DNA of 64,000 nucleotides from contig NZ_FMMP01000006.1 of NCBI RefSeq assembly GCF_900095725.1, positions 62,001 to 126,000 of the forward strand, given 5' to 3'. Below, one piece after another: positions 43,635 to 52,421 of this stretch; the stretch's first letter is position 1; the number at the start of each line of letters is the position of its first letter. The translations under genes and the position numbers were made by a program. Below the pieces are notes generated by a model, which was not told the DNA's origin, ran no database searches, and was given only the letters and a program-made list of their open reading frames with translations. The stretch is from Cellulosilyticum sp. I15G10I2 (GTDB lineage: Bacteria > Bacillota > Clostridia > Lachnospirales > Cellulosilyticaceae).

Positions 43635-43883
43635 TTAACACTGAAGCTGGCTTTTAACCTGTTGAACCTCGGTGTCATTAGCAGGCATTGCTGGTTGGTA
43701 AAAACCTTTTGTTTCTGCTAGCTTAAAAAGGTTATATTGAGAACATTCACAAGTATCTCTGATCTGCTGAAGGGCTTCTCTAAGTTCAGGGTTTTCACAT
43801 TCTGATATGGAGTTTGCATAAAATGTAAGGTTGTTTTTGATCATTGCGAGGGTATCATTAACCATTGTTTTATCTTGTAACAT
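43635..43883 (-). CDS. Spore coat protein, CotF-like
   Basis: 82-residue coat protein of the CotF type: MLQDKTMVNDTLAMIKNNLT then ANSISECENPELREALQQIR and CSQYNLFKLAETKGFYQPA. These are small helical coat components common in Clostridia. GGAGAG precedes the ATG on the minus strand. Forms a two-gene unit with the next gene, 10 bases apart. Confidence 0.85.
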   Translation of the reverse strand: MLQDKTMVNDTLAMIKNNLTFYANSISECENPELREALQQIRDTCECSQYNLFKLAETKGFYQPAMPANDTEVQQVKSQLQC

Positions 43884-43893
43884 ACTATCTCTC

Positions 43894-44079
43894 CTAACTT
43901 AAAAATGACATTAATTTTTGTTTATCATTTTGCGCATCCTGTACGGATTTTTCAAAACAGGCTTTTACTTGTGGGTCTTTGGCATCTTGAGCATAAGTTT
44001 GAAGCTTTTCACAAGCTGTGTCAAAGGCACCTACAAGGTGACGGATATTTTGTAATTCTAATTGATTTAAATGCGACAT
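43894..44079 (-). CDS. Small CotF-associated spore protein
   Basis: 61 residues (MSHLNQLELQNIRHLVGAFD at the start), helical, resembling the short proteins that accompany CotF genes in clostridial coat operons; it matches the N-terminal half of coat F domains. AGGAGT on the minus strand. First gene of the pair. Confidence 0.75.
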   Translation of the reverse strand: MSHLNQLELQNIRHLVGAFDTACEKLQTYAQDAKDPQVKACFEKSVQDAQNDKQKLMSFLS

Positions 44080-44258
44080 TGTGAGGACTCCTTTCTATAA
44101 AATTCTCGATTAGTATTTTTATAAACCTATAAAAATATACATAGGTTATAAAAGCAGAAGTATAGCTATAAATAAATGGTTTTATTAGTTTAAGATGTGG
44201 GATACATTTTGTTAAAGTTGGAATAATAAACATCATATAATCGAAAGGAGATTTTATA

Positions 44259-45533
44259 ATGTTTAACCCATTTGAACAAAAGCCAACGCCAGTTAGTGAG
44301 GGAATTATGGACTGGAAAACTGTTTATCCAAAACCGTATTCTAAACATGATGTAGATCCTTATACAAAAATACGTGTTATTCTTATGAATGGCATTGAAG
44401 TTGAGTCCGCTATTTTCTCCCACCAATTTCATCGTAACTGTAATGACAACGACCTAAGACGGGAACTTGCAATGACTAGGCGTATAGAGCAACTGCAGCA
44501 AAAGCATATTAACTGGCTCAAACCTATTGATGAAACTCAAATTGAAACAACAATAGGTTATGAACATGTAGCAGTAGATTTAACCGCATGGCTGGCACAA
44601 AATGAGCCAGACCCTTATGTGAAGCAAACACTAGATTTCGCACTTCTAGAAGACTTTGATCATTTATATCGCTATTCTAATTTACTCAATCTAGACAAAA
44701 ACATTCCTTCTCAGAAACTCGTAAAAAGCTATGTTGAGATCACGCCGGGACGTCCAACTATTGCCGAACATCGTCATCCACAGGACACAGTCAGAAGATT
44801 TGTTGATTTTAAAAAAGCGGATATTCGTACCAAGCTAAATACTTTGATTATTACGGCAGGGGAACAGCAGACAATGAACTTCTATATGAATATCGGTAAT
44901 ACGTATAATAATGACTTGGGGCGTCAACTTTATCAGGAGATTGCAATGATTGAAGAAGAACATGTAAGCCAATATGGGTCACTCATTGATCCTAATTCAA
45001 CTTGGCTTGAAAATCTTTTGCTTCATGAGTATACAGAATGCTATCTTTACTATTCTTTCTACCAAGATGAACTAGATCCTCATATAAAGTCTATTTGGGA
45101 AATGCATCTTAATCAGGAGATAGCCCATTTGCATAAAGCCGCTGAACTTTTGGGTAAATATGAAAATAAACAGTGGGAAGAAGTTGTAACAGGAGCCTTT
45201 CCAAAATTGCTTCAGTTCCATGATACGCGCGATTATGTACGTAAAGTATTAGGTGAACAGATTGAACTCACGGCAGATAAAGAAGAGTTAAAAGATGTCC
45301 ATGCATTACCAGCGAATCACACATTTTTCTCATATCAGAATAAAATTAACCATGATATAGATTCTGTTGCGAGCCATATAGTAATTGAGCAACATCAAAA
45401 AATGAAAGGCGAAGATTACCGTACAGAGGTAAAACCAAATCCAGTAGAGGGACTTACAAACCGTACTTGTGATAATATTTCAATTGCGAGAACAAGACAG
45501 AAGGTAATAACCCGAGAATTATCTCAAGTTTAA
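44259..45533 (+). CDS. Ferritin-like domain protein, two repeats
   Basis: 424 residues with two ferritin-like four-helix segments. The first (about 60-150) has ELAMTRRIEQLQQKH and EHVAVDLTAW...LLEDFDHLYRY; the second (about 200-290) has TLIITAGEQQTMNFY, EIAMIEEEHVSQYG, LHEYTECYLYYSFYQDEL and NQEIAHLHKAAELL. The E/EExxH pattern could bind a diiron centre. It is next to the coat genes, divergent from them, so a role in the spore or peroxide protection is an inference. AAAGGAG before the ATG. Confidence 0.75.
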   Translation: MFNPFEQKPTPVSEGIMDWKTVYPKPYSKHDVDPYTKIRVILMNGIEVESAIFSHQFHRNCNDNDLRRELAMTRRIEQLQQKHINWLKPIDETQIETTIGYEHVAVDLTAWLAQNEPDPYVKQTLDFALLEDFDHLYRYSNLLNLDKNIPSQKLVKSYVEITPGRPTIAEHRHPQDTVRRFVDFKKADIRTKLNTLIITAGEQQTMNFYMNIGNTYNNDLGRQLYQEIAMIEEEHVSQYGSLIDPNSTWLENLLLHEYTECYLYYSFYQDELDPHIKSIWEMHLNQEIAHLHKAAELLGKYENKQWEEVVTGAFPKLLQFHDTRDYVRKVLGEQIELTADKEELKDVHALPANHTFFSYQNKINHDIDSVASHIVIEQHQKMKGEDYRTEVKPNPVEGLTNRTCDNISIARTRQKVITRELSQV

Positions 45534-45570
45534 ATAGGGGACGTTACGCTATACCAAAAAATTTGATTCA

Positions 45571-45612
45571 AGAGTCAGTAGATGATATAAGATCATGCTA
45601 CTGGCTTTTTTA
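45571..45612 (+). terminator. Terminator after the ferritin-like gene
   Basis: AGTCAGTAG-ATGAT pairs with ATCAT-CTACTGGCTT around a short loop, followed by six T. Confidence 0.85.
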
Positions 45613-45634
45613 GTTCGAAAAATATAATAATAAT

Positions 45635-45700
45635 TACTTTACCTGTCGGGGTAGATATGTTATAATTACTACGACAGGTAAAGTACGACAGACGTAGTAA
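45635..45700 (+). promoter_or_regulatory. Promoter and palindromic operator of the padR operon
   Basis: Perfect 14-base inverted repeat TACTTTACCTGTCG (45635-45648) / CGACAGGTAAAGTA (45672-45685). It encloses -35 TTTACC (45638-45643), 17 bases and -10 TATAAT (45661-45666). A second repeat TTACTACG (45666-45673) / CGTAGTAA (45693-45700) overlaps it. Bound repressor would cover both promoter ends, so PadR autoregulation is likely. Confidence 0.75.
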
Positions 45701-45719
45701 CTATTAAGGAGGAAGTCTC

Positions 45720-46064
45720 GTGATCAGTAGTGATGTAATACGTGGTTATAATGACACCATTATTTTAAGCCTCCTTTTAGAAGGTGATTCGTATGGATAT
45801 GAAATTTCAAAAAATATACGATTAATAACGGATGAGCAATATGTTATCAAAGAAACAACACTTTATTCTGCATTTAGTCGTCTTGAAAAAAATGGGTATA
45901 TTGAATCCTATTATGGTGAAGAGACCCAAGGAAAAAGGCGGACCTATTTTCGAATAACCTATAGTGGAGTGGCCTACTACAAGGAAAAATGTGAAGAATG
46001 GGATTTAACCAAAAAAGTAATTAACAAATTTGTAAAGGAGCTGAAAAAGTATGGAGACTATTAA
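45720..46064 (+). CDS. PadR-family transcriptional regulator
   Basis: 114-residue winged-helix protein: DTIILSLLLEGDSYGYEISKNI, VIKETTLYSAFSRLEKNGYI and GKRRTYFRITYSGVAYY, typical of the short PadR-s2 class. GTG start after GGAGGAAG. Overlaps the following membrane protein by 14 bases. By analogy with PadR/HAAS pairs it responds to envelope stress or a small ligand; no ligand can be named. Confidence 0.93.
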   Translation: MISSDVIRGYNDTIILSLLLEGDSYGYEISKNIRLITDEQYVIKETTLYSAFSRLEKNGYIESYYGEETQGKRRTYFRITYSGVAYYKEKCEEWDLTKKVINKFVKELKKYGDY

Positions 46065-47013
46065 AATCTACTTAGAAAATATGTTTCGCCATTTACCACA
46101 GACAGAAGAGCTAATAAGGTTAAAAAATGAACTTTTTTTAAATATGGAAGAAAAATATCACGAACTTAAAAGTGAAGGAAAATTAGAAAATGAAGCAGTA
46201 GGTATTGTCATCTCTGAGTTTGGCAATATTGATGAATTACTAGAAGAAATGAATATTAAACCAGCTGTTAAAAATGAAGTTTATACAACTGTAGGTCTTG
46301 AACAAGCAAGAGAATTTATTACGTTAAAACAGAAAACATCTTATCTGATAGGTATGGGAGTAGGGTTAATTTTATTGGGAGTATCTCTACTTATTCTTAT
46401 GGTACAACTAGCAGAAGCCAAGTTTATCTTCCAAAATTTATCTGAAAATGCACAAAGCACATTGCCGGTAATACTTTTATTTTTATGCATTGCCCCAGCG
46501 GTAGGGTTGTTCATTTATTCTGGGATTAAGCTTGAAAAATTTAAGTATATTGATGAAGGTGCTTTTGAAATGACTTCTTCAACCAAAGCTATTTTAAGTG
46601 AAGAATTAAAGCAGACTTTCTTAAAACGTAACTTAGGCATCATTTTTGGAGTTAGCTTTTGTATCCTTTCGCCTATAGCTATTTTGGTTGCTTCACTCTT
46701 TGACGCGGCGACCTATGGGGTATGTGTTCTGCTTATTATGATAGCCGTTGCTGTATTTATCTTTATTAGCAGTAGCAGTGTTTCAGAAGCTTACAAAAAA
46801 CTTTTAATGATAGAGGATTTTGACCCAAAGCGCCAAAAAGAGAACAAAGTTATTGGTGCTGTTGCGGGGATTGTATGGCCGCTGGCGGTATGTATCTTTT
46901 TATTCTGCGGTTTTGTATTTAATCTTTGGCATATCTGCTGGATTGTATTTCCGATAACTGGTATATTGTTTGGAGGATTTTGTGCTTTTTATAGTACCAT
47001 AAAATCAAACTAA
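46051..47013 (+). CDS. Membrane protein with permease-prefix (HAAS-like) domain
   Basis: 320 residues. The N-terminal 70 form the helical prefix domain found in proteins partnered with PadR regulators (LPQTEELIRLKNELFLNMEE, AVGIVISEFGNIDELLEEM). Then about six membrane helices in three pairs (GVGLILLGVSLLILMV, LPVILLFLCIAPAVGLFI, LGIIFGVSFCILSPIAIL, GVCVLLIMIAVAVFIF, GAVAGIVWPLAVCIFLF, ICWIVFPITGILFGGF). No transporter motif. Start overlaps padR. Confidence 0.85.
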   Translation: METIKIYLENMFRHLPQTEELIRLKNELFLNMEEKYHELKSEGKLENEAVGIVISEFGNIDELLEEMNIKPAVKNEVYTTVGLEQAREFITLKQKTSYLIGMGVGLILLGVSLLILMVQLAEAKFIFQNLSENAQSTLPVILLFLCIAPAVGLFIYSGIKLEKFKYIDEGAFEMTSSTKAILSEELKQTFLKRNLGIIFGVSFCILSPIAILVASLFDAATYGVCVLLIMIAVAVFIFISSSSVSEAYKKLLMIEDFDPKRQKENKVIGAVAGIVWPLAVCIFLFCGFVFNLWHICWIVFPITGILFGGFCAFYSTIKSN

Positions 47014-47050
47014 TATTTTAAAAATAAAAATAATAAAAGTGGTTTTAGAT

Positions 47051-47089
47051 AGCCAGTCCCAAGTTCAAAAATGGGATTGGCTGTTTTTT
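47051..47089 (+). terminator. Terminator of the padR operon
   Basis: AGCCAGTCCCA pairs with TGGGATTGGCT (one wobble) and six T follow. Confidence 0.9.
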
Positions 47090-47252
47090 GTTCTTTTTAA
47101 AATAAACTAAGAATAGTTACAGTCGTTTTATAGTTTATTTACATAATGATTACAGCAAGCATACTTTAATGAATAATTAATATAATATAAAAATTTAAAT
47201 TTTATTTTAAGTTAATATTTATAATATTTAGTCTAAAATTAGGGGGGATGGT

Positions 47253-48719
47253 ATGAATAGGATTAAAAGTTGTATCAAAGCATTTCTAGTTTATGCAGTA
47301 GGATTAACGGTATTGCTGTCACTGTCACTAATAGCTTTTTCGGGAGATATTTATGGGAGTGATCATGTAAAGAAAAAAGTTGCAATCAAAACATATAATG
47401 GGAAATATCTGAGTGCTGAAAATGGGGGAGCTGGTTTATTAACAGTAAATAGAGAGAAGACCGGAGAGAAGGAAATCTTTCAGTTAATGGATATAGGTAA
47501 AGGATATATTGCACTTATAGCTTATAACGGCGATTATCTAAGGGTTATAAACGGTGGCAAGAATGTTGCTGTAAGTAGTGGGAAAATAGATCAATGGAAT
47601 ACTTTTCAACTCGTAAAATTAGGTAATAATAAGATAGCGTTAAAAACACATAATAAGAAGTATATAGGTGCAGAAGATGGAGGAAGTAGTAAAGTCGTTG
47701 CAGACAGAAAAAAAATAGGAGATTGGGAGACCTTTGAGTTAATTGAGATAGGGGAGGATGAGATTATATCTGATCAATGTATTTTAACTGCAGTATCTAG
47801 CGATAAAAGTGTTTCATTCACATGGAGTAAACCAAATAGTACAAAGGATATTATAGGATATAATCTCTATAGAGGGACAACGTCTGGCAGGTACTCAAGT
47901 ACACCTGTTACCGACTTTCCTATTAAAGGAACGGCCTATACAGATGAAAATATAGAAAGCGGCACCACCTATTACTATGTAGTAAAAGCAGTTTATAAAG
48001 ACAAGACGCTAGGAAGTGTTTCTAATGAAGTTGCAGTAGTATTAAAATCAAGAATAAATTTAAGTGCACAAGCAGAAGAAGAAGGTATTTATTTATTCTG
48101 GAGTATGCCAAATAGTACAAAGGATATCATAGGATATAACCTTTATAGAGGCACATCCTCAGGCAGGCAGTCAAGTACGCCTATTACTGATTTTCCTGTT
48201 AAAGGCACTTCCTATATTGATAAAAATGTTGAATATAGTGCCACGTATTATTATATTTTAAAAGTTGTTTATCGGGATCAAACTTTAGGAGCCACTTCTA
48301 ATGAAGTTGTAGTAAAAACTGGTACAAATAACCTGTCTATTGTACTGGAAGTAGGGAGCAGGTATATGTTGGTTGGCGGACAGCGAAAAGAAATTGACCC
48401 AGGTAAGGGAACTGCAATGATTATGAAAAATGGCAGAACCTTCCTTCCGATAAAGGCAGTTGTTGAATCTATGGGAGGAGAAGTGATATGGGATGCATTG
48501 GATAAAAAAGTGAGTATCTATTTAAAAACTCATAAAATATATCTCTGGATTGGAAACAAAACGGCAAAAGTTAATGGAGTAAATAAGGAGACTGATGTGG
48601 CACCCTATATTTCGGAAGGTGGCAGAACAATGTTACCCCTAAGGTTCATCGTTGAGAATCTTAACTGCGACGCGGAATGGGATGGTATCATAGAGCGCGT
48701 AACAATTAAGGTTAAATAA
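47253..48719 (+). CDS. Secreted fascin-like / FN3 / stalk-domain protein
   Basis: 488 residues with an N-terminal signal (FLVYAVGLTVLLSLSLIAFS). Residues 42-165 hold three beta-trefoil fascin-like repeats (VAIKTYNGKYLSAENGG, IALIAYNGDYLRVINGG, IALKTHNKKYIGAEDGG). Two fibronectin type III modules follow (175-265, 270-355), about 70 percent identical, each with PNSTKDIIGYNLYRGT. The C-terminus (360-488) is a copper-amine-oxidase-N/stalk domain with paired FLPIKAVVESMGG and MLPLRFIVENL repeats. Probably a surface carbohydrate-binding protein. Confidence 0.85.
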   Translation: MNRIKSCIKAFLVYAVGLTVLLSLSLIAFSGDIYGSDHVKKKVAIKTYNGKYLSAENGGAGLLTVNREKTGEKEIFQLMDIGKGYIALIAYNGDYLRVINGGKNVAVSSGKIDQWNTFQLVKLGNNKIALKTHNKKYIGAEDGGSSKVVADRKKIGDWETFELIEIGEDEIISDQCILTAVSSDKSVSFTWSKPNSTKDIIGYNLYRGTTSGRYSSTPVTDFPIKGTAYTDENIESGTTYYYVVKAVYKDKTLGSVSNEVAVVLKSRINLSAQAEEEGIYLFWSMPNSTKDIIGYNLYRGTSSGRQSSTPITDFPVKGTSYIDKNVEYSATYYYILKVVYRDQTLGATSNEVVVKTGTNNLSIVLEVGSRYMLVGGQRKEIDPGKGTAMIMKNGRTFLPIKAVVESMGGEVIWDALDKKVSIYLKTHKIYLWIGNKTAKVNGVNKETDVAPYISEGGRTMLPLRFIVENLNCDAEWDGIIERVTIKVK

Positions 48720-48869
48720 AATCTTTGCATGTAGGAATTGCTAAAAATTAATAGGATTGAACCTTAAATCATTTCATGATAAACTAAATCAAGATAGAAG
48801 ATTGCTAAGGATAAAATTTCAATAAGCAAACTATATATAAAATTATTAGATAAAATAGGAGATTATAAA

Positions 48870-49292
48870 ATGAATAATCAAAATACTTGTTTTTACTGTG
48901 AAAAAGATCAAAGGCTTAAAGATTTAATGATTGAAGTAGGCCAGCTTGATGCTTCTACAATTTACTTATTTAAAGAACAAAGCTATAAAGGGAGATGTGT
49001 TGTAGCTTATAATAAACACGTTAATGAGTTATTTGAATTAGATGATCAAGAACTAGAATTATTTATGAAGGATGTTAAAAAAGCTGCTGCTGCTGTTCAA
49101 AAGGCATTTTCTCCTAATAAAATAAATTATGGGGCCTATTCAGATAAACTGCCTCATCTGCATTTTCATATCGTTCCTAAGTATGAAGAAGCACTTAGCT
49201 GGGGAAGTACATTTGAGATGAATCCCGGCAAAGTATACTTAAGTGATGAAGCTTATACAGAAATAATTAATGCTATAAAGGAAAATTTATAG
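48870..49292 (+). CDS. HIT family protein
   Basis: 140-residue histidine-triad nucleotide hydrolase. The triad motif is HLHFHIVPK near residue 97. A possible zinc site (CFYCEKDQ) lies at the N-terminus, as in some Hit proteins. Members hydrolyse phosphoramidates of AMP or dinucleoside polyphosphates; the substrate is unknown. AGGAGA before the ATG. Confidence 0.92.
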   Translation: MNNQNTCFYCEKDQRLKDLMIEVGQLDASTIYLFKEQSYKGRCVVAYNKHVNELFELDDQELELFMKDVKKAAAAVQKAFSPNKINYGAYSDKLPHLHFHIVPKYEEALSWGSTFEMNPGKVYLSDEAYTEIINAIKENL

Positions 49293-49339
49293 TATATCCT
49301 AAGAGCAGTTAATGGTAACCCATACTATAATTATTTGGC

Positions 49340-49373
49340 AAAAAGCCCAAGGGACAAAACTCTTGGGCTTTTT
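49340..49373. terminator. Bidirectional terminator between HIT and lipoprotein genes
   Basis: Perfect AAAAAGCCCAAG/CTTGGGCTTTTT stem with a 10-base loop between convergent genes. Confidence 0.93.
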
Positions 49374-49380
49374 GTGTGTG

Positions 49381-49902
49381 CTATTTTTCTAAAAGAATCT
49401 TTCCTATAACTGGGCAGCCTAAATGATAGTTTTCACCTTTACTTGAAACAGCTACGATATTATTTTCATCACCATAGCTGGTAATCGTTACTGTAGAGTC
49501 ATCTTCCAAGGTAATCACCATAATATTGCCAGCTAACATCTCAATATAAGCTGTATCTTGGATATAACTATCATTATATGCTGCTGCTATTATGCTTATT
49601 TCTTCTGCGCTAAAAGCCCTATCAACTTTATTTCCCTCAATATCAGTTAATTCGATAGATTTGATATGCTCAATATATTTTTTAGCAGCTATTAATTCTG
49701 CAGCTTCTGCACTGATTTTGGCATTTGAGCCAGGAGCGGGTTCCCCTATTGCTACACCTTGACTTCCCTCATCAGCTATAGCATCAGACGCTTTTATAAT
49801 ATTTGTTTGAGTATCAGAGCCTACTAAGTTAGGTTTTGAAGAGCAACCAACAAATGCCATTAAGGAAAGTGTTGCTGCCATAGTTAAAATGCTAAGTTTC
49901 AT
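49381..49902 (-). CDS. Hypothetical lipoprotein
   Basis: 173 residues from ATG 49902 (AGGAG eight bases upstream; a GTG nine bases earlier is in frame). Lipoprotein signal with lipobox LMAFVGC followed by SSKPN. The mature part has a linker and then an alpha/beta domain (IELTDIEGNKVDRAFSAEEI, NIMVITLEDDSTVTITSYGD) resembling small periplasmic-type or DUF5301-like domains; I am not sure. Acts on the outer face of the membrane. Confidence 0.8.
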   Translation of the reverse strand: MKLSILTMAATLSLMAFVGCSSKPNLVGSDTQTNIIKASDAIADEGSQGVAIGEPAPGSNAKISAEAAELIAAKKYIEHIKSIELTDIEGNKVDRAFSAEEISIIAAAYNDSYIQDTAYIEMLAGNIMVITLEDDSTVTITSYGDENNIVAVSSKGENYHLGCPVIGKILLEK

Positions 49903-50157
49903 ATTAATCACTCCTATAAGTTAGTATATCATTTTTAAGTACATAACTATGACGGCTACAATGCATCAGAAGTTCCAGATTTTAAAAAAGAAATGTGTAA
50001 AGTTGAAAAGCATATCTATGTCTGATTTTTAAGGGTTATAATGTAAGATAATATAGATTTGAGAGAATTTTGGGAGAATTTTATGATAAGATTACACGTA
50101 CTATTTATATCAATTTAATAGTAAATCTATTTATAAGAAAGGAAAAAAGGATAATTT

Positions 50158-52341
50158 ATGAAAAAGAGAAAAATTAAAGATAGTCTAGTTGCAAAAGGCA
50201 TTATTTCTAATATGCTCATTGTTATGTTAGTAGCCATTACAATAGTAGGCATTAGCTATTTTAAAAGCTCAGATGTACTAACACAAGAGATTGAAAAGCA
50301 ATTAGATATTAAGTTGCACACTGTAACAAATAATCTTTTGAAAGAGCAAGCGATCATTCAAAATCAGCTGACTTTATTAGGTGATTTAGAGACAATTAAA
50401 GAGTTTGCTGAGCAAAGAGAGAATGAGCAAGAGGTTAGGCACATCCTAGAATTATTTAAAAAAAGAAATGAAGAGTTTATAGAAAATATTTTTATTGCAG
50501 ACAGGCAGGGGAATGTTATTTTAGATGATAAGGGTGCGGTAGATCATCTCAATATTGCTGAGCGCACCTATTTTCAGGAAGGGCTAGATCAAAAGGTAGG
50601 ATTCAGTGAAATATTAACTTCAAAAATGACAGGTAATTTAATTCAAGTTATAAGTTTACCTTTAATAAATTCTCAAAATAAAACCATAGGCGTTATTTGT
50701 GCGAGTATACCTATGAACTATATTTATGATATTTTGAGAGAAGTTAAGATAGGTGAGATGGGATATGCTTATTTAATAGACCAAGAAGGTACATTTTTAT
50801 ACCATCCAAAGGATGAACTTATCGGAACAGCCTTAAAAGATTTAGGTATTCCAGAACTTAGCGGTATAATTTCGTCGATGACAGAGGGACAAACGGGTGA
50901 AGTGATTTATACCTTTGATAGTATGAAGAAGCTCAACCTTTATACAGCAATTGGCAGTTGGTCCTTATCTATTAATGCTGCACATCAGGAGTTTTTAGCA
51001 CCGGTTAATAACATGCGTGATGTCATTCTTATAGTAAGCAGTGTGTTTCTAGTACTGGGTATTATAGGTTCAGCACTTAATTCTTATGTGATGGTAAGGA
51101 AGATACAAAGAATGAAAAGTGCTATGCATACTGCTGCAAACGGTGATTTAACAATTGCTGTTAAAGAGAGTGGGCTGCGACCTTGCTGGGAGATTAAAAA
51201 ATGTAATCAAAGAGATTGTATAGCCTATAAAAATGATAATCTAAAATGCTGGGAGATTTCAGGGACATTATGTGATGGGGAGATTCAAGAAGACCTGATA
51301 ACTAAGCTTGAAAAATGCAAACAATGTGATACCTATAAATTAAGTGAAGGTGACGATATCAATCAAATTGGACGCAGTTTAAATACAATGATTGTGAGCA
51401 TTCGTTCTTTAGTAGCAAGCATACAGCAAACAGCAATGACGCTTACGCATTCAAGTGAAGAACTATCAGGAGCATCAGAAGAAAGCAGCAGTGCGGCAAG
51501 CGAAATTGCTAAACGTATGAATGAGGTAAGTGCTAGTACTGAAGAACAGTCTCAATTTGTGGAATCAGTTGATACTATTGCAAAAGAAATGAACACACAT
51601 TTAGATCAATCAGTTGAATCTATTTTAAGGATGTCTAAACGTGCAGATGAAGTTAATGAGACAGCTGTAAATGGACAAGATATTATTAGGCAAGCTATTA
51701 ATGAAATGATTATCATTAAACAACACTCTGAAAAAACTGTAGAGGTTATGCAAACTTTAAATCAACAATCTAAAGAAATAAGTGCTATTAATGATTTGAT
51801 TACTCAAATTGCTGAGCAAACTAATCTATTAGCTTTAAATGCTGCAATCGAAGCAGCTAGAGCTGGAGAACAAGGCAGGGGGTTTGCAGTAGTTGCTGAA
51901 GAAGTTCGAAAGTTAGCTTTTCAAGCTCAGAATTCTGCCCAAAGTATTAGTGATTTGATTGGATTGGTTCAAAAAGAAATTTATACAGCTAATAATCTGA
52001 TTATTGATGAAAATAAGAAAGTAGAACATGGGATTGGTGCTGTACAAAAATCAGCCTCTGCTCTAAATGATATTAATGAACATGTTCAGGAAGTCGTTCA
52101 AGATATTAAAAGTGTGGTGGATTCAATCAATATCACAAAAGATGCTAGTCAAAGAGTAACCTATTCGGTAGCTAATATTGTAATGAGTATGCAAGAGTCT
52201 GTGTCTAGTTCAGAAGAGATAACAGCAACAACCCAGGAACAAACAAGTATTGCAGAAGGTATCGCACAATCGGCTGGAGACCTATCTAAAATGTCTGAGG
52301 AATTATTGCAGATTATTAGTAAGTTTATTATAAAAAAGTAA
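50158..52341 (+). CDS. Methyl-accepting chemotaxis protein, dCache type with two-CW insert
   Basis: 727 residues. First membrane helix at 18-38, extracellular double Cache domain about 40-285 ([52 protein letters not shown]), second helix at 290-312, HAMP, then a Cys/Trp insert ([33 protein letters not shown]) of the two-CW type at about 340-400. The signalling tip [20 protein letters not shown] lies near 555-575. It signals to CheA; the ligand and the meaning of the Cys insert (possibly metal or redox) are unknown. Confidence 0.93.
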   Translation: MKKRKIKDSLVAKGIISNMLIVMLVAITIVGISYFKSSDVLTQEIEKQLDIKLHTVTNNLLKEQAIIQNQLTLLGDLETIKEFAEQRENEQEVRHILELFKKRNEEFIENIFIADRQGNVILDDKGAVDHLNIAERTYFQEGLDQKVGFSEILTSKMTGNLIQVISLPLINSQNKTIGVICASIPMNYIYDILREVKIGEMGYAYLIDQEGTFLYHPKDELIGTALKDLGIPELSGIISSMTEGQTGEVIYTFDSMKKLNLYTAIGSWSLSINAAHQEFLAPVNNMRDVILIVSSVFLVLGIIGSALNSYVMVRKIQRMKSAMHTAANGDLTIAVKESGLRPCWEIKKCNQRDCIAYKNDNLKCWEISGTLCDGEIQEDLITKLEKCKQCDTYKLSEGDDINQIGRSLNTMIVSIRSLVASIQQTAMTLTHSSEELSGASEESSSAASEIAKRMNEVSASTEEQSQFVESVDTIAKEMNTHLDQSVESILRMSKRADEVNETAVNGQDIIRQAINEMIIIKQHSEKTVEVMQTLNQQSKEISAINDLITQIAEQTNLLALNAAIEAARAGEQGRGFAVVAEEVRKLAFQAQNSAQSISDLIGLVQKEIYTANNLIIDENKKVEHGIGAVQKSASALNDINEHVQEVVQDIKSVVDSINITKDASQRVTYSVANIVMSMQESVSSSEEITATTQEQTSIAEGIAQSAGDLSKMSEELLQIISKFIIKK

Positions 52342-52421
52342 ACAACTAAAAAATGTATTTAGTGGAAAAATAAACAAATTTGGCATATAATATAGATAAA
52401 AATGAGATTTGGTGTCAAAAA

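Noticed and set aside
44228-44244. AACATCATATAATC, resembling the R'' region of attC12
   Set aside because: It lacks the AAC box and any inner arm or GTT partner, and is part of the AT-rich leader of the ferritin-like gene.
49912-50157. c-di-GMP riboswitch before the chemoreceptor gene
   Set aside because: No GEMM-type conserved core or tetraloop-receptor pattern is present.
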